A stretch of DNA of 64,000 nucleotides, from assembly GCA_963772645.1 (NCBI GenBank), contig CAVYYD010000005.1:62001-126000 (forward strand), written 5' to 3'. Below are positions 9,202 to 19,500 of this stretch, in pieces; position 1 is the first letter of the stretch; each line of letters begins with the position of its first letter. The translations under genes were made by a program, and so were the position numbers. The notes below the pieces were generated by a model, which was not told where the DNA came from, made no database searches, and saw only the letters and a list, made by a program, of their open reading frames with translations. The DNA is from DASSQJ01 sp963772645. Lineage in GTDB: Bacteria > Actinomycetota > Actinomycetes > Actinomycetales > Dermatophilaceae.

Positions 9202-10339
9202 GGGCGACGAAGAACGGCGGGATCGGCTCGCCGGCGCCGATCGCCGCGAGCATCCCGTCGGCCGCGGTCAGCGCCTCGCCGATCGTGACGTCCATGTCGA
9301 GGTAGCGGTAGGTGCCGAGGCGTCCGACGAAGGTGACGCCGGTGGCCTGCTGCGCCGCCCCGATGTACTCGCCGAGCAGGCCCTTGTCGTGGGTGAGCCG
9401 GATCGGGTAGTAGGGGATGTCCTCGGGCCCGCAGGCCCGGCTGAACTCCCGGAACGCGATCGTCCCCTCGTGCTCCTCCCACGGGGCGAAGTGCTTGTGC
9501 TCGGCGATCCGGGTGAACGGCACCTCGTAGTCGCCGTAGTTCATCACCGAGCACCCCTGCAGGTCGCCCTCGGCCCGGATCGGCTCGAAGTCCAGGGTGC
9601 GGTAGCCGAGCCGGCCGTGCTCGTAGCCGAACCAGGCGTCGAGCGGGCCCGTCCACACCGAGTGGTCGTAGCCGCCGCGCAGGCCCTCGTCGTACGGGGT
9701 GCCCAGGTGCACCGAGATGCCGTCGTGGTCGAGGATGTTCTCGACGATGGCGGTGTAGCCGTGCCGGGGCATCGCCTGGTGCGGGTGGTTGAAGTAGGAG
9801 TCCTCGTAGGTGAAGCGCACCGGGAGCCGCTTGAGGATCGCCGCCGGCAGCTCGGTGGGCTCGCGGCCCCACTGCTTCTTGGTGTACCCGTAGAAGAACG
9901 CCTCGTAGATGCGGCGGCCGACGAACTTCAGCGCCTGCTCCTCGAAGTTCGCCGGCTCGTCGATCGAGTCGTCGGCCTGCTCGGCGATGAACTCCTTGGC
10001 CTCGTCGGGGCTGAGCGCGGTCTCGAAGAGCTGGTTGATCGTCAGCAGGTTGATCGGCAGGAGGTAGACCCGGCCGCCGACGGTGGTGCGCACCCGGTGG
10101 TTGAACGGGACCATCTCGCCGAAGTGGTTGACGTACTCCCAGACCCGCTCGTTGTCGGTGTGGAAGATGTGCGGCCCGTAGCGGTGGACCAGCACCCCGG
10201 TCTGCTCGTCGCGCTCGGTGTGGCAGTTCCCGGCGACGTGGTCCCGCTGCTCGTAGACGTCGACCTCGTGGCCGGCCTCGGCGAGCCGGCGGGCGATGAC
10301 GGCGCCGGAGAACCCGGCACCCGCGATTCCGATCTTCAC
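9194..10339 (-). CDS. glf: UDP-galactopyranose mutase
   Basis: 381 residues. The flavoenzyme interconverts UDP-galactopyranose and UDP-galactofuranose, the donor for galactofuranose in actinobacterial cell-wall glycans. The N-terminal FAD motif is KIGIAGAGFSGAVIAR, followed by HVAGNCHTE, HIFHTDNERVWEYV, YTKKQWG and, at the C-terminus, GRLGTYRYLDMD. The frame opens at ATG 10351, but GGAG stands 6 bases before GTG 10339, and that start begins directly at the FAD motif, as in family members. No partner galactofuranosyltransferase is recognised in this window. It supports the view that the preceding 10 kb build a Galf-containing polymer. Confidence 0.95.
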   Translation of the reverse strand: MKIGIAGAGFSGAVIARRLAEAGHEVDVYEQRDHVAGNCHTERDEQTGVLVHRYGPHIFHTDNERVWEYVNHFGEMVPFNHRVRTTVGGRVYLLPINLLTINQLFETALSPDEAKEFIAEQADDSIDEPANFEEQALKFVGRRIYEAFFYGYTKKQWGREPTELPAAILKRLPVRFTYEDSYFNHPHQAMPRHGYTAIVENILDHDGISVHLGTPYDEGLRGGYDHSVWTGPLDAWFGYEHGRLGYRTLDFEPIRAEGDLQGCSVMNYGDYEVPFTRIAEHKHFAPWEEHEGTIAFREFSRACGPEDIPYYPIRLTHDKGLLGEYIGAAQQATGVTFVGRLGTYRYLDMDVTIGEALTAADGMLAAIGAGEPIPPFFVAPM

Positions 10340-10373
10340 TGTCAACTCCATCGTGTCGGTGCCGCCGAGGCTA

Positions 10374-11057
10374 CTACGGCCGCGCGGGCCCCCCGTGGGC
10401 CATGCGGCGGGCCACCCGGGCGGCGAGCGCGTCGTGGTCCTCGAGCCCGAGCACCTCGGCGGAGAGGACCTCGCGGGCCGCGTCGAGGTCCCCGGTGAGC
10501 GCGCGGAAGGCGCGCGGCACGGTGATCGCGTGCTCGGGCCGGTCGACGACCTCGACCGGGTCGCCCGCGCTGACCGTCCCCGGCTCGACCACGGCGAGGT
10601 AGGCCCCGGTGCGGCCTCGCTCGGCGAACCGGCGCACCCAGCCCGGCTCCCCCATCCACCCGGCGAAGGTCGCGCAGGGGATCCGCGGCCCGGTCACCTC
10701 GAGCAGGGCCGTGCCGACCCGCCACCGCTCCCCGACGAGCGAGCCGTCGACGTCGAGGTCGGCGGTGGTGAGGTTCTCCCCGAAGTGCCCGTCCGGGAGC
10801 CGGCGGCCGAGCTCGGCGGACCACCAGTCGAGCTCCTCGCGCGCGACGGCGTAGACGGCCTGGCGGGAGCCGCCGTGGTGGCGCCGGGAGACGCACTCGT
10901 CGCCGACGACCCCGCTGCCGAGGCCGCCGCGCTTCGGGCCCGGGTCCCGGAGCCGGGCCGAGCCGGCCGGCCGCTTGTCGATGGCCGTCCCCTCCCCGGA
11001 GGGGCTGATGCCCTCGCGGGCCGTGCCGACGTTGACCGAGAGGATGCGCGCTGCCAC
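10374..11057 (-). CDS. MOSC-domain protein (YiiM-like)
   Basis: 227 residues spanning a MOSC beta-barrel. Characteristic pieces are ILSVNVG at the start, the GENLTT motif near residue 95, the conserved cysteine in PRIPCATF near 125, and GRTGAYLAV. In YiiM-type proteins this barrel binds or handles molybdenum cofactor and can reduce N-hydroxylated compounds; which substrate applies here is unknown. The GTG start at 11057 has TAGGCT 6 bases upstream and no ribosome site, suggesting a leaderless mRNA. It is divergent from the DUF885 gene. Confidence 0.88.
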   Translation of the reverse strand: MAARILSVNVGTAREGISPSGEGTAIDKRPAGSARLRDPGPKRGGLGSGVVGDECVSRRHHGGSRQAVYAVAREELDWWSAELGRRLPDGHFGENLTTADLDVDGSLVGERWRVGTALLEVTGPRIPCATFAGWMGEPGWVRRFAERGRTGAYLAVVEPGTVSAGDPVEVVDRPEHAITVPRAFRALTGDLDAAREVLSAEVLGLEDHDALAARVARRMAHGGPARP

Positions 11058-11133
11058 CCCTCGAGCCTAGGACGGCTCGGCGTCGGCGGCACGGGGCGGC
11101 CGGCGGCGGGTGGGGTCCGGTAGCGTCCCCGGG

Positions 11134-12861
11134 GTGAGCGACACCCCCTCGGCCGTCGACCCGGCCCGCACCCCTTCGGCCGCCGACCCGGCCCGCACCC
11201 CCACCGCCGTCGACGCGGTCGCCGACGGGTACTTCGACGCCGTCGTCGCCGCCAGCCCGATCGCGGCGACCTCGCTCGGGCTGCGCACCGGCCAGCGCGA
11301 GCTCGACGACCTCTCCCCGGACGGCTACGCCCACGAGGCCGAGCTGGCCCGCGACGCCCTGCGACGGCTCGAGGAGGTGGAGCCGGTGGACGCCATCGAC
11401 CGGGTCACCGTCGCCGCGATGCGTGAACGCATCGGCCTCGCGCTCGAGGTCCACGAGGCCGGCTACGACCGGATGCAGCTCAACGTCATCGCCTCACCGC
11501 TGCAGGGTGTGCGCGGCGTGTTCGACCTCATGCCCACCGCGACCCAGGAGGACTGGGCGACCATCGCGGCCCGGCTCGGCGCGGTCCCGACCGCGCTCGA
11601 GCAGTGGACCGCCACCGTGCGCCAGGCGGCCGACGAGGGGCTGGTCACCGCCCGCCGGCAGGTCGAGCGCTGCATCGAGCAGTGCCGCGACCTCACCGAC
11701 ACCGACGGCTACTTCGCCGAGCTCCTCTCCGGGGCCCGGGCCGGGGCCGACCCGCTCGAGGAGCCGGTGGCGGCCGACCTGCGCCGGGGTGCGGAGGCGG
11801 CGGCCGGGGCCTACCGGCGCCTCGGCGAGGACCTCGCCGCCCACCTCCTGGACCGGGCCCCGGAGAGCGACGCGGCCGGCATCGAGCGCTACCGGCTCGC
11901 CTCGCGCGAGTTCCTCGGCTCGAGCATCGACCTCGAGGAGACCTACCGGTGGGGCCAGGAGGAGGTGGCCCGGATCGACGCCGAGATGGCCGCGACCGCG
12001 GACCGGGTGCGTCCGGGCGCCGGCGTCAAGGAGGCGATCGCCCTGCTCGACGCCGACCCGGCCTACGTCATCGAGGGCACCGCGGCGCTGCGGGAGTGGA
12101 TGCAGGGTGTCGCCGACGCCGTGATCGCCGACCTGGAGGGGACCCACGTCGACATCCCCGAGCCGGTCCGGACCATCGAGGCGCGCATCGCGCCGACCCA
12201 CACCGGCGGGATCTACTACACCGGCCCGAGCGACGACTTCTCCCGGCCGGGCCGGATGTGGTGGTCGGTGCCGCGGGGCGTCACGCGGTTCGGCACCTGG
12301 CGCGAGCTGACCACCGTCCACCACGAGGGTGTCCCCGGCCACCACCTCCAGATCGGCCAGGCGGTGGCCCGCAGTGGCCTGCTCAACCGGTGGCGGCGGC
12401 ACCTGTGCTGGACCAGCGGGCACGCCGAGGGCTGGGCGCTGTACAGCGAGTGGCTGATGGCCGACCTCGGCTACATGAGCGACCCCGGCAACTACATGGG
12501 CCTGCTCGACGGCCAGTCGCTGCGGGCGGCGCGGGTGGTCATCGACATCGGCGTCCACTGCGGCTTCGAGGCGCCCGCCGAGGTCGGTGGCGGGGCGTGG
12601 ACCTACGGCAAGGCGTGGCAGTACCTCGACGCCCACGCCAACCAGGGCGAGGCGACGATGCGCTTCGAGCTCGACCGCTACCTCGGCTGGCCGGGCCAGG
12701 CGCCGAGCTACAAGGTCGGCGAGCGGATCTGGCTCGGGCTGCGCGACGAGGTCGCGGCGCGCGAGGGTGACGCCTTCAGCCTCAAGGACTTCCACCGCCG
12801 GGCGCTCGACCTGGGCTCGGTGGGCCTCGACGTGCTCCGCGAGGCCGTCCTCGCCGGGTAG
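11134..12861 (+). CDS. DUF885-family metallo-hydrolase
   Basis: About 575 residues. A zinc-peptidase-like HHEGVPGHHLQ motif occurs near residue 396, the strongest marker of the DUF885 family, with a conserved HAEGWALYSE downstream. Some DUF885 proteins are suspected peptidases or hydrolases, but the substrate is unknown. There is no signal peptide, so it is probably cytoplasmic. GTG 11134 is chosen because TAGCGT at 11121-11126 sits 7 bases before it; an upstream in-frame GTG at 11110 adds eight residues. The first 25 residues are a duplicated Asp/Pro/Ala segment (DPARTPSAA, DPARTPTAV) encoded by a 27-base tandem repeat. Confidence 0.87.
   Translation: MSDTPSAVDPARTPSAADPARTPTAVDAVADGYFDAVVAASPIAATSLGLRTGQRELDDLSPDGYAHEAELARDALRRLEEVEPVDAIDRVTVAAMRERIGLALEVHEAGYDRMQLNVIASPLQGVRGVFDLMPTATQEDWATIAARLGAVPTALEQWTATVRQAADEGLVTARRQVERCIEQCRDLTDTDGYFAELLSGARAGADPLEEPVAADLRRGAEAAAGAYRRLGEDLAAHLLDRAPESDAAGIERYRLASREFLGSSIDLEETYRWGQEEVARIDAEMAATADRVRPGAGVKEAIALLDADPAYVIEGTAALREWMQGVADAVIADLEGTHVDIPEPVRTIEARIAPTHTGGIYYTGPSDDFSRPGRMWWSVPRGVTRFGTWRELTTVHHEGVPGHHLQIGQAVARSGLLNRWRRHLCWTSGHAEGWALYSEWLMADLGYMSDPGNYMGLLDGQSLRAARVVIDIGVHCGFEAPAEVGGGAWTYGKAWQYLDAHANQGEATMRFELDRYLGWPGQAPSYKVGERIWLGLRDEVAAREGDAFSLKDFHRRALDLGSVGLDVLREAVLAG
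11149..11202. repeat. 27-base tandem repeat in DUF885 N-terminus
   Basis: Two 27-base units (11149-11175 and 11176-11202) differ at about two bases and are followed by a partial third. They encode a nine-residue repeat and keep the frame. Confidence 0.75.
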
Positions 12862-12948
12862 CACCCCGGGCCGGCCGCCCCGGAAGCGGCACGGGGGCGC
12901 GGGCGAGTCGGCATACTTGCCGGGGGCTGCCGAGCGACAGGAGGACGC

Positions 12949-13557
12949 GTGCCGCGGGCCAGAGGACGCAGGCCGGCCGGGAGCGGGACCCGGGAGGCGA
13001 TCCTCGCGGCTGCGAAGCACCAGTTCGCCGAGGTCGGGTACCCCAGGACCACGCTGCGCGGCATCGCCGGGGAGGCCGGGGTCGACACCCGCCTCGTCAG
13101 CCACTACTTCGGGACCAAGCAGGAGCTCTTCGTCACCGTCGTCGACCTTCCGTTCGAGCCCGAGCGGGTCCTCGAGACGGTCCTCGCCGGCGGCCCCGAG
13201 GGCGCCGGGGCCCGGCTGGCCGCGTTCGCCCTGACCATGCTCGACACCCCGGCCGCCCGGCAGACGATGACCGGCCTGCTGCGCGCCGCGGCCTCCGAGG
13301 ACGAGGCCGCCGGGCTGGTCCGGGACCTGCTCACCACCCGGATCCTCATGCCGATCGCGGTGCGCCTCGGCGGCGACCACCCCGAGCTGCGGGCGGCGCT
13401 CCTCGGCTCGCAGATGGCCGGCCTCGTCGTCGCCCGGCACATCATCGGCCTGCACGCCCTCGCCGACGCCGACCACGAGCTGCTCGCCCGGGCGCTCGGC
13501 CCCGTGCTCCAGCACTACCTGACGGACGACCTCACCGCCGGCGTCGCCACCGGGTGA
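12949..13557 (+). CDS. TetR-family transcriptional regulator
   Basis: 202 residues. The N-terminal helix-turn-helix is clear: AILAAAKHQFAEVGYPRTTLRGIA, then VSHYFGTKQELF at about 50-62. The C-terminal ligand-binding half is typical of the family but gives no ligand clue. GTG 12949 follows AGGAGGA at 12939-12945. The stop overlaps the beginning of the antiporter reading frame, so regulator and antiporter may be co-transcribed, and the antiporter is the most obvious target. The gene is preceded by a Lys/Arg-rich start (PRARGRRPAGSG), common for TetR N-terminal arms. Confidence 0.93.
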   Translation: MPRARGRRPAGSGTREAILAAAKHQFAEVGYPRTTLRGIAGEAGVDTRLVSHYFGTKQELFVTVVDLPFEPERVLETVLAGGPEGAGARLAAFALTMLDTPAARQTMTGLLRAAASEDEAAGLVRDLLTTRILMPIAVRLGGDHPELRAALLGSQMAGLVVARHIIGLHALADADHELLARALGPVLQHYLTDDLTAGVATG

Positions 13558-13568
13558 CAATCTCCCCC

Positions 13569-15470
13569 GTGGAGACCGCCGCGCTCGTCGTCGCCCTCGT
13601 CCTCGTCGTCATCGTCGTCAACCGGCTCGTCGCACCCCGCGGGGTGCCGGTGCCCATCGCCCTGCTCGTCGTCGGCGCGGTGCTCTCCTTCGTCCCGGGG
13701 ATGCCCGAGCTGCGGCTGTCCCCCGAGATCGTCCTGCTCGGCCTGCTGCCCCCGCTGCTGTACGCGGCCGCCATCTCCACCTCGCTGCTCGACATCCGCA
13801 CCTACCGGGCGAAGATCCTCGGGCTCTCGGTCGGGCTCGTGCTCTTCACCGCGTTCGGGGTCGCGGTCGTCGCGTGGGCGCTGCTGCCGATCCCGTTCGC
13901 CCTGGCCGTCGCGCTCGGCGCCGTCGTCGCCCCACCCGACGCCGTCGCCGCGTCGGCGGTGGCCCGCCGGATCGGGCTCCCGCGGAAGATCACCACGATC
14001 CTCGAGGGCGAGTCGCTGCTCAACGACGCGACCGCCCTCGTCACCCTGCGCACCGCCCTGGCGGTCGCCGGGCTCAGCGCGCACGGGCTGAGCGGCTCGG
14101 CCGCGGGGCCGGGCTCGGTCACCCCCGGCTCGGTCGTGCTCGACCTCGCGGTCGCCGGGCTCGGCGGGGTCGCGGTCGGGGTGCTCGCCTACCTCGTCGT
14201 CGGCTGGCTGCGGCGGCAGCTGACCGAGGTGCCGGCCGACACCGCGCTCTCCTTCGTCGCCCCGTACCTGGCGTACCTGCCGGCGGAGGAGCTGGGCGCG
14301 TCCGGCGTGATCTCGGTGGTCACCGCCGCGCTGCTGCTCGCCCACCGCTCCCCCACCATCCAGTCGGCGCCCTCGCGCCTCGCCGAGCAGATCAACTGGT
14401 CGAGCATCACCTTCGTCCTCGAGAACGCCGTCTTCCTCCTCATCGGCCTGCAGGTCTCCTCGTTGCTCGCCGACACCCGCACCGGCCAGCTGAGCCTGGG
14501 CCGGACCCTCCTCGTCGGCGCCGTGGTCCTCCTCGCGGTGCTGCTCCTGCGCCCGCTCTGGGTGCTGCCGTTCATGGCCCTGACCACCTCCCGCGGCGCC
14601 CGGCGTCGCGGGGGCCTGCTCCGCGGAGCGCTGGTCACGTCCTGGGCGGGGATGCGGGGGGTGGTCACCCTCGCGGCGGCCCTGACCCTGCCGGAGGGCA
14701 CCCCCCTGCAGCCGGAGCTCGTCGTCATCGCGCTCGTCGTCACCGTGGGCACCCTGCTCGTCCAGGGGACGACCCTGCCGGCGCTGGCCCGGGCCCTGCA
14801 GGTGCGCGGCCCCGACCCGCGCCAGGACGCCCTCCAGGAGGCGACGGTGCTCGGCGCGACGACCGGCGCCGGCCTGCGCCTCCTGGAGGAGGACCCCGAT
14901 GCCGACCCGGGCGTCGTCGCGACGATCCGGGACCAGGCCGCCGACCGGGTGAACCGCAGCTGGGAGCGGCTCGGCACCCTCGGACCGGGCGAGCAGGAGA
15001 CGCCCGCGGAGGCCCGGGCCCGGCTGCGGGTCGGGATGATCCACGAGGAACGCGCCGAGCTGCTCCGGATCCGCGACCGCGGCGGGGTCGACCACGCGGT
15101 GCTCACCGGCATCCTCGGCCAGCTGGACGCCGAGGAGACGGCGCTGGCCTGGGGCGCGACCCGGACCGCCGACCTGCGCGAGGCCGACCTGCGCCCACCG
15201 GACCGGGTGGCCGGCGCCTGCGAGCACCTGGCCGAGGCCGAGGTCCCGCACGCGCCCACCTCGCACGACGGCTGCCCGCGCTGTCTGGAGCTCGGGATGC
15301 GCTGGGTGCACCTGCGCTCGTGCGCGACCTGCGGGCAGGTCGGCTGCTGCGACTCCTCGCAGGGACGGCACGCCGCCGAGCACTTCCGCGACAGCGGCCA
15401 CCCGGTGATGCGCTCGATCGAGCCCGGCGAGGCGTGGCGCTGGTGCTACGTCGACGAGCTGCTGGGCTGA
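13569..15470 (+). CDS. CPA1 Na+/H+ antiporter with C-terminal UBP-type zinc finger
   Basis: About 633 residues. The first ~400 are a CPA1 exchanger of some 12 helices; the ion-path motif is PDAVAASAVARRIGLP near residue 120, followed by EGESLLNDATALV. A helical cytoplasmic tail follows (about 410-555). The last ~65 residues hold a zinc finger: CPRC, CATCGQVGCCD, then GRHAAEHF and GHPV, the Cys/His pattern of the ubiquitin-protease-type (UBP) finger. The frame can begin at GTG 13554, but GTG 13569 has GACAAT 7 bases upstream. What the finger binds in a bacterium without ubiquitin is unknown. The preceding TetR gene overlaps the promoter. Confidence 0.92.
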   Translation: METAALVVALVLVVIVVNRLVAPRGVPVPIALLVVGAVLSFVPGMPELRLSPEIVLLGLLPPLLYAAAISTSLLDIRTYRAKILGLSVGLVLFTAFGVAVVAWALLPIPFALAVALGAVVAPPDAVAASAVARRIGLPRKITTILEGESLLNDATALVTLRTALAVAGLSAHGLSGSAAGPGSVTPGSVVLDLAVAGLGGVAVGVLAYLVVGWLRRQLTEVPADTALSFVAPYLAYLPAEELGASGVISVVTAALLLAHRSPTIQSAPSRLAEQINWSSITFVLENAVFLLIGLQVSSLLADTRTGQLSLGRTLLVGAVVLLAVLLLRPLWVLPFMALTTSRGARRRGGLLRGALVTSWAGMRGVVTLAAALTLPEGTPLQPELVVIALVVTVGTLLVQGTTLPALARALQVRGPDPRQDALQEATVLGATTGAGLRLLEEDPDADPGVVATIRDQAADRVNRSWERLGTLGPGEQETPAEARARLRVGMIHEERAELLRIRDRGGVDHAVLTGILGQLDAEETALAWGATRTADLREADLRPPDRVAGACEHLAEAEVPHAPTSHDGCPRCLELGMRWVHLRSCATCGQVGCCDSSQGRHAAEHFRDSGHPVMRSIEPGEAWRWCYVDELLG

Positions 15471-15477
15471 GGCCGTC

Positions 15478-15505
15478 GAGCCAGCGGTGGGGCGACCGCC
15501 GGCTC
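15478..15505. terminator. Hairpin between convergent genes
   Basis: An 11-base-pair stem with one mismatch (GAGCCAGCGGT / ACCGCCGGCTC) and a 6-base loop lies between the stops of the antiporter and the dihydroorotate-dehydrogenase-like gene. It has no T-run, as is common for high-GC terminators, and could work in both directions. Confidence 0.5.
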
Positions 15506-15526
15506 CCGGCCGCGCGCTGGGCCCGG

Positions 15527-16570
15527 TCAGCCGACCGGCTCGCGCCGGTTCAGCATCCCGAGGTCGCCGTAGGTCCGCCGGGCCTTCTCGAGCGCGGCGA
15601 CGTAGCCGGCCCGCTCGTGGGCGCCGGAGTCGACGTCGGTGGGTACCGCGAGCCTGCCCCTGACCTCGCCGAGGTCGGCGAACCCGTGCCGGCGCATCCA
15701 CCACGTGAGCCCCTCGACGAGGACCGTCACGTGGTCGATGCCGTGGCGCACCAGGGCGGAGGCGGTCATCACGACGTCGGCGCCGGCGAGGAGGTAGGCG
15801 GCCACGTCGCCGGGGTCCTCGACCCCGGTCGTCGCGGCGAGGGACGCGCGCACCCGGTGGTGCAGGATCGCCACCCAGGTCCGGGCGAGCCGGGCCTCGG
15901 CCGGGGAGGACAGGTCGGTGCCCACGGTGACCCGCATCGTCTCCGGGTCGACGTCGGGCTGGAGGAAGCGGTTGAAGAGGACCAGGCCGTCCGCCCCGGC
16001 CCGGTCGAGCCGGGTCGCGACCTCCCCGGTGGAGCTGAAGTACGGGCTCAGCTTGACCGCGACCGGCACCGACACGACCTCGCGGACCCGCTCGAGCACC
16101 TCCACGTGGAGGTCCTCGACGTCCCGTCCGCTGGTGCCCGGGTCGCCGGGCACGACGTAGACGTTGAGCTCGATCGCCGCGGCCCCGGCGTCGGCCAGCT
16201 GCCGGGCGAACCGCACCCAGCCACCGGCGGTGCTGCCGTTGAGCGAGGCGATGACCGGGACGTCGACCGCGGCCGCGCACTGCTCGACCAGGCGCAGGTG
16301 GCGGCTCGTGCCGCCGGTCGTCGCCGTGGCCAGCACCGGGAAGTACGACGAGGCCTCGCCGTCACCGTGCTCGGTGCCCTCGGTCAGCTCCAGGTCGCGC
16401 AGCTGCTCGTGGGTGACCTGCTCCTCGAAGAGCGAGGGCAGGACCACGGCCCCGATGCCGGCGTCGGCGAGCGCGCGGACGCGGTCGACGCCCATCGTCG
16501 CCGGCGAGGAGCTCGCCACGAGCGGGTTGCGCAGCGGCAGCCCGAGGTAGGTGGTCGACAGGTCGGTCAC
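15527..16570 (-). CDS. Dihydroorotate-dehydrogenase-like flavoprotein
   Basis: 347 residues, an FMN TIM barrel of the dihydroorotate/dihydropyrimidine dehydrogenase type. Visible markers are TYLGLPLRNPLVASSS at the start, ASLNGS near 115, ELNVYVVP near 145, VAVKLSPYFS near 190 and GADVVMTASALVRHG near 270. The GTG at 16570 overlaps the stop of nifJ in a GTGA arrangement. It lacks pyrimidine-pathway neighbours. Genes of this kind are often found next to pyruvate:ferredoxin oxidoreductase. I infer a redox role with the Fe-S partners of the operon rather than pyrimidine synthesis, but the substrate is not known. Confidence 0.88.
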   Translation of the reverse strand: MTDLSTTYLGLPLRNPLVASSSPATMGVDRVRALADAGIGAVVLPSLFEEQVTHEQLRDLELTEGTEHGDGEASSYFPVLATATTGGTSRHLRLVEQCAAAVDVPVIASLNGSTAGGWVRFARQLADAGAAAIELNVYVVPGDPGTSGRDVEDLHVEVLERVREVVSVPVAVKLSPYFSSTGEVATRLDRAGADGLVLFNRFLQPDVDPETMRVTVGTDLSSPAEARLARTWVAILHHRVRASLAATTGVEDPGDVAAYLLAGADVVMTASALVRHGIDHVTVLVEGLTWWMRRHGFADLGEVRGRLAVPTDVDSGAHERAGYVAALEKARRTYGDLGMLNRREPVG

Positions 16571-19500
16571 GGGGTCCTCCTCCCGTCGGCGGCGAAGCGG
16601 TCGGCGCCGCGCGTGGCCATCTCCTCGTAGGTCGCCCAGCGCTGGTCGACCGCTGCCTGGCCGAGGGCGAGCAGCCGCTCGGCCTCCTCCGGGTCGGCGT
16701 TGCGGATCATCCGGTACCTCAGCTCGTTGTAGAGGTAGTCCCCGAGCGGGACCCGTGGGCGTGGGGAGTCGAGCTGGAACGGGTTGCCGCCGATGGCTCG
16801 CACCGCCGGGTCGTAGCGCACCAGCGGCCAGTGCCCGGAGGCGACGGCGAGGTACTGCTGGTCCAGGCCCTTGCTCATCTCGATGCCGTGGGCGATGCAG
16901 TGGCTGTAGGCGATGATGATCGACGGCCCGTCGTAGGCCTCGGCCTCGCGGAACGCGGTGAGCGTCTGGTGCGGGTCGGCGCCCATCGCGACCCGGGCGA
17001 CGTAGACGTTGCCGTAGGCGATCGCCTGCAGGGCGAGGTCCTTCTTCGGGGTGGCCTTGCCGGCGGCGGCGAACTTGGCGACCGCCCCGATCGGCGTCGA
17101 CTTCGACGCCTGGCCCCCGGTGTTGGAGTAGACCTCGGTGTCGAGGACGAGGACGTTGACGTTCCGCCCGCTCGCGAGCACGTGGTCGAGCCCGCCGGAG
17201 CCGATGTCGTAGGCCCACCCGTCGCCGCCGACGATCCACACGGTGCGGCGCAGCAGGTGGTCGGCGACGCTGCGCAGGTCCGCGGCGAGCGGCCCGGGCA
17301 TCCCGTCGAGGCGACGGTTCAGCTCGGCCACCCGGGCGCGCTGGGCGTCGAGCTCCCACTCGCGCACCTGCCCGGCCCCGAGGACCCGGTCGACGAGGTC
17401 GGCCCCGACCTCCTCGCGCAGCTGGGCCAGCCGCTCACGGGCCAGGTCGGTGTGCAGGTCGGCGGCGAGCCGCAGCCCGAGCCCGAACTCGGCGTTGTCC
17501 TCGAAGAGGCTGTTCGACCAGGCCGGCCCGCGGCCCGCCGCGTTCGCGGCCCACGGGGTCGTCGGCAGGTTGCCGCCGTAGATCGAGGAGCAGCCGGTCG
17601 CGTTGGCGACGGTGAGGCGGTCGCCGAAGAGCTGGGTGAGCAGCTTGAGGTAGGGCGTCTCGCCGCAGCCGGAGCACGCACCGGAGAACTCGAAGAGCGG
17701 CTGGAGGAACTGGGTCCCGCGGACGGTGCCGAAGTCGACCCGGCTGCGCTCGTTGACGGGCAGCGTCTCGAAGAACGCGATGTTCTCCGCGCTCGGTCGT
17801 CGAGCACCGGCTCGAGCGGCTCGAGGTTGATCGCCTTGCGCTCGGGGCGCCCCACCGGGCTCACCGGGCAGGCCTCGACGCACAGCCCGCACCCGGTGCA
17901 GTCCTCGGCGTACACCTGCAGGGTGTAGCGCGAGCCGGGCAGCCCGGCCGCGACGAGGGGGGTGGACCGGAAGCCGTCGGGGGCGTCCTCGGTGGCCGCC
18001 CTCGGGGTAGAACTTGGAGCGGATGACGCTGTGCGGGCAGACGAAGCTGCACGTCCCGCACTGGATGCAGGTGTCGGGGTCCCACTGCGCGACGAGGTCG
18101 GAGATGCGGCGCTTCTCGTACGCGGTGGTCCCGCTGGGGAAGGTGCCGTCGACCGGCATCGCGCTCACCGGCAGGGCGTCGCCCCGGCCGGCCATCATCT
18201 CCGCGGTGACCCGGCGGACGAACTCCGGCGCGGCGTCCGGCACCGGTGCCGGCAGGGCCCGCTCGGAGGTGCGCCGGGCCGGGACCTGCACCTCGTGGAG
18301 GGAGGCCACCGTGGCGTCGACGGCGGCCTCGTTGCGGCGCACCACCTCCTCGCCACGCTTGCCGTAGGTCTTGCGGATCGCCGCCTTGACCCGCTCGACG
18401 GCCTCGTCGCGCGGGCAGCACCCCGGAGACGGCGAAGAAGCAGGTCTGGAGCACGGTGTTGGTGCGTCCCGGCAGGCCCGCGTCGCGGGCGACGGCGGTG
18501 GCGTCGATGGTGAACAGCCGCAGCCCCTTGTCGAGGACCTGCTGCTGGACCGGCCCGGGCAGCGCGTCCCACACCTTCTCCGGCGGGTACGGGGCGTTGA
18601 GCAGCAGCGTCGCGCCGTGGTCGGCGACCCCGAGGACGTCGACCTTCTCGAGCAGCGGTGAACTGGTGGCAGCCGACGAACCGGGCCCGGGAGACGAGGT
18701 ACGGCGCGCGGATCTGGTGCGGGCCGAACCGCAGGTGCGAGACGGTGAGCGCCGCCGGACTTCTTGGAGTCGTAGACGAAGTACGCCTGGGCGTTCACGC
18801 CCTCGTCGGCGCCGAGGATCTTGATCGTGTTCTTGTTCGCCCCGACCGTCCCGTCGGACCCGAGGCCGAAGAAGACGGCCCGGAAGGTCTCGGGGTCCTC
18901 GATGTCGAGCGCGGCGTCCCAGTCGACGCTGGTGCCGCCGACGTCGTCGGTGATGCCGACGGTGATCCGGCGCCGGGGCTCCTCGCGCGCCCAGCTCGGC
19001 GAGCACTGCGGCGACCATGCCGGGGGTGAACTCCTTGGACGAGAGCCCGTAGCGGCCGCCGATGACCCGGGGCGCTCGGCGCCGCTCGCCGCGGTCGACC
19101 GCCTCGGCGAGCGCCGCGACGACGTCGAGGTAGAGCGGCTCGCCCTCCGAGCCGGGCTCCTTGGTGCGGTCCAGGACGGCGACCCGGCGCACGCTGGCGG
19201 GGAGGGCGGCGACCAGCTCGGCGGCGGGGAACGGGCGGTAGAGCCGGACCTGCACGACACCGACCCGCTCGCCGGCCCGCACGAGGTGCTCGACGGTCTC
19301 GCGCGCGGTCTCGGCGCCCGAGCCCATGAGGACGACGACGCGCTCGGCCTCGGGGTGGCCCGCGTACTCGACGACCCGGTAGGAGCGCCCGGTGTGCCCG
19401 GCCACCTCGTCCATGACCTCCTGGACGATCCGCGGCACCCTGGCGTAGAACGGGTTGACCGTCTCCCGGGCCTGGAAGTAGACGTCGGGGTTCTGCGCCG

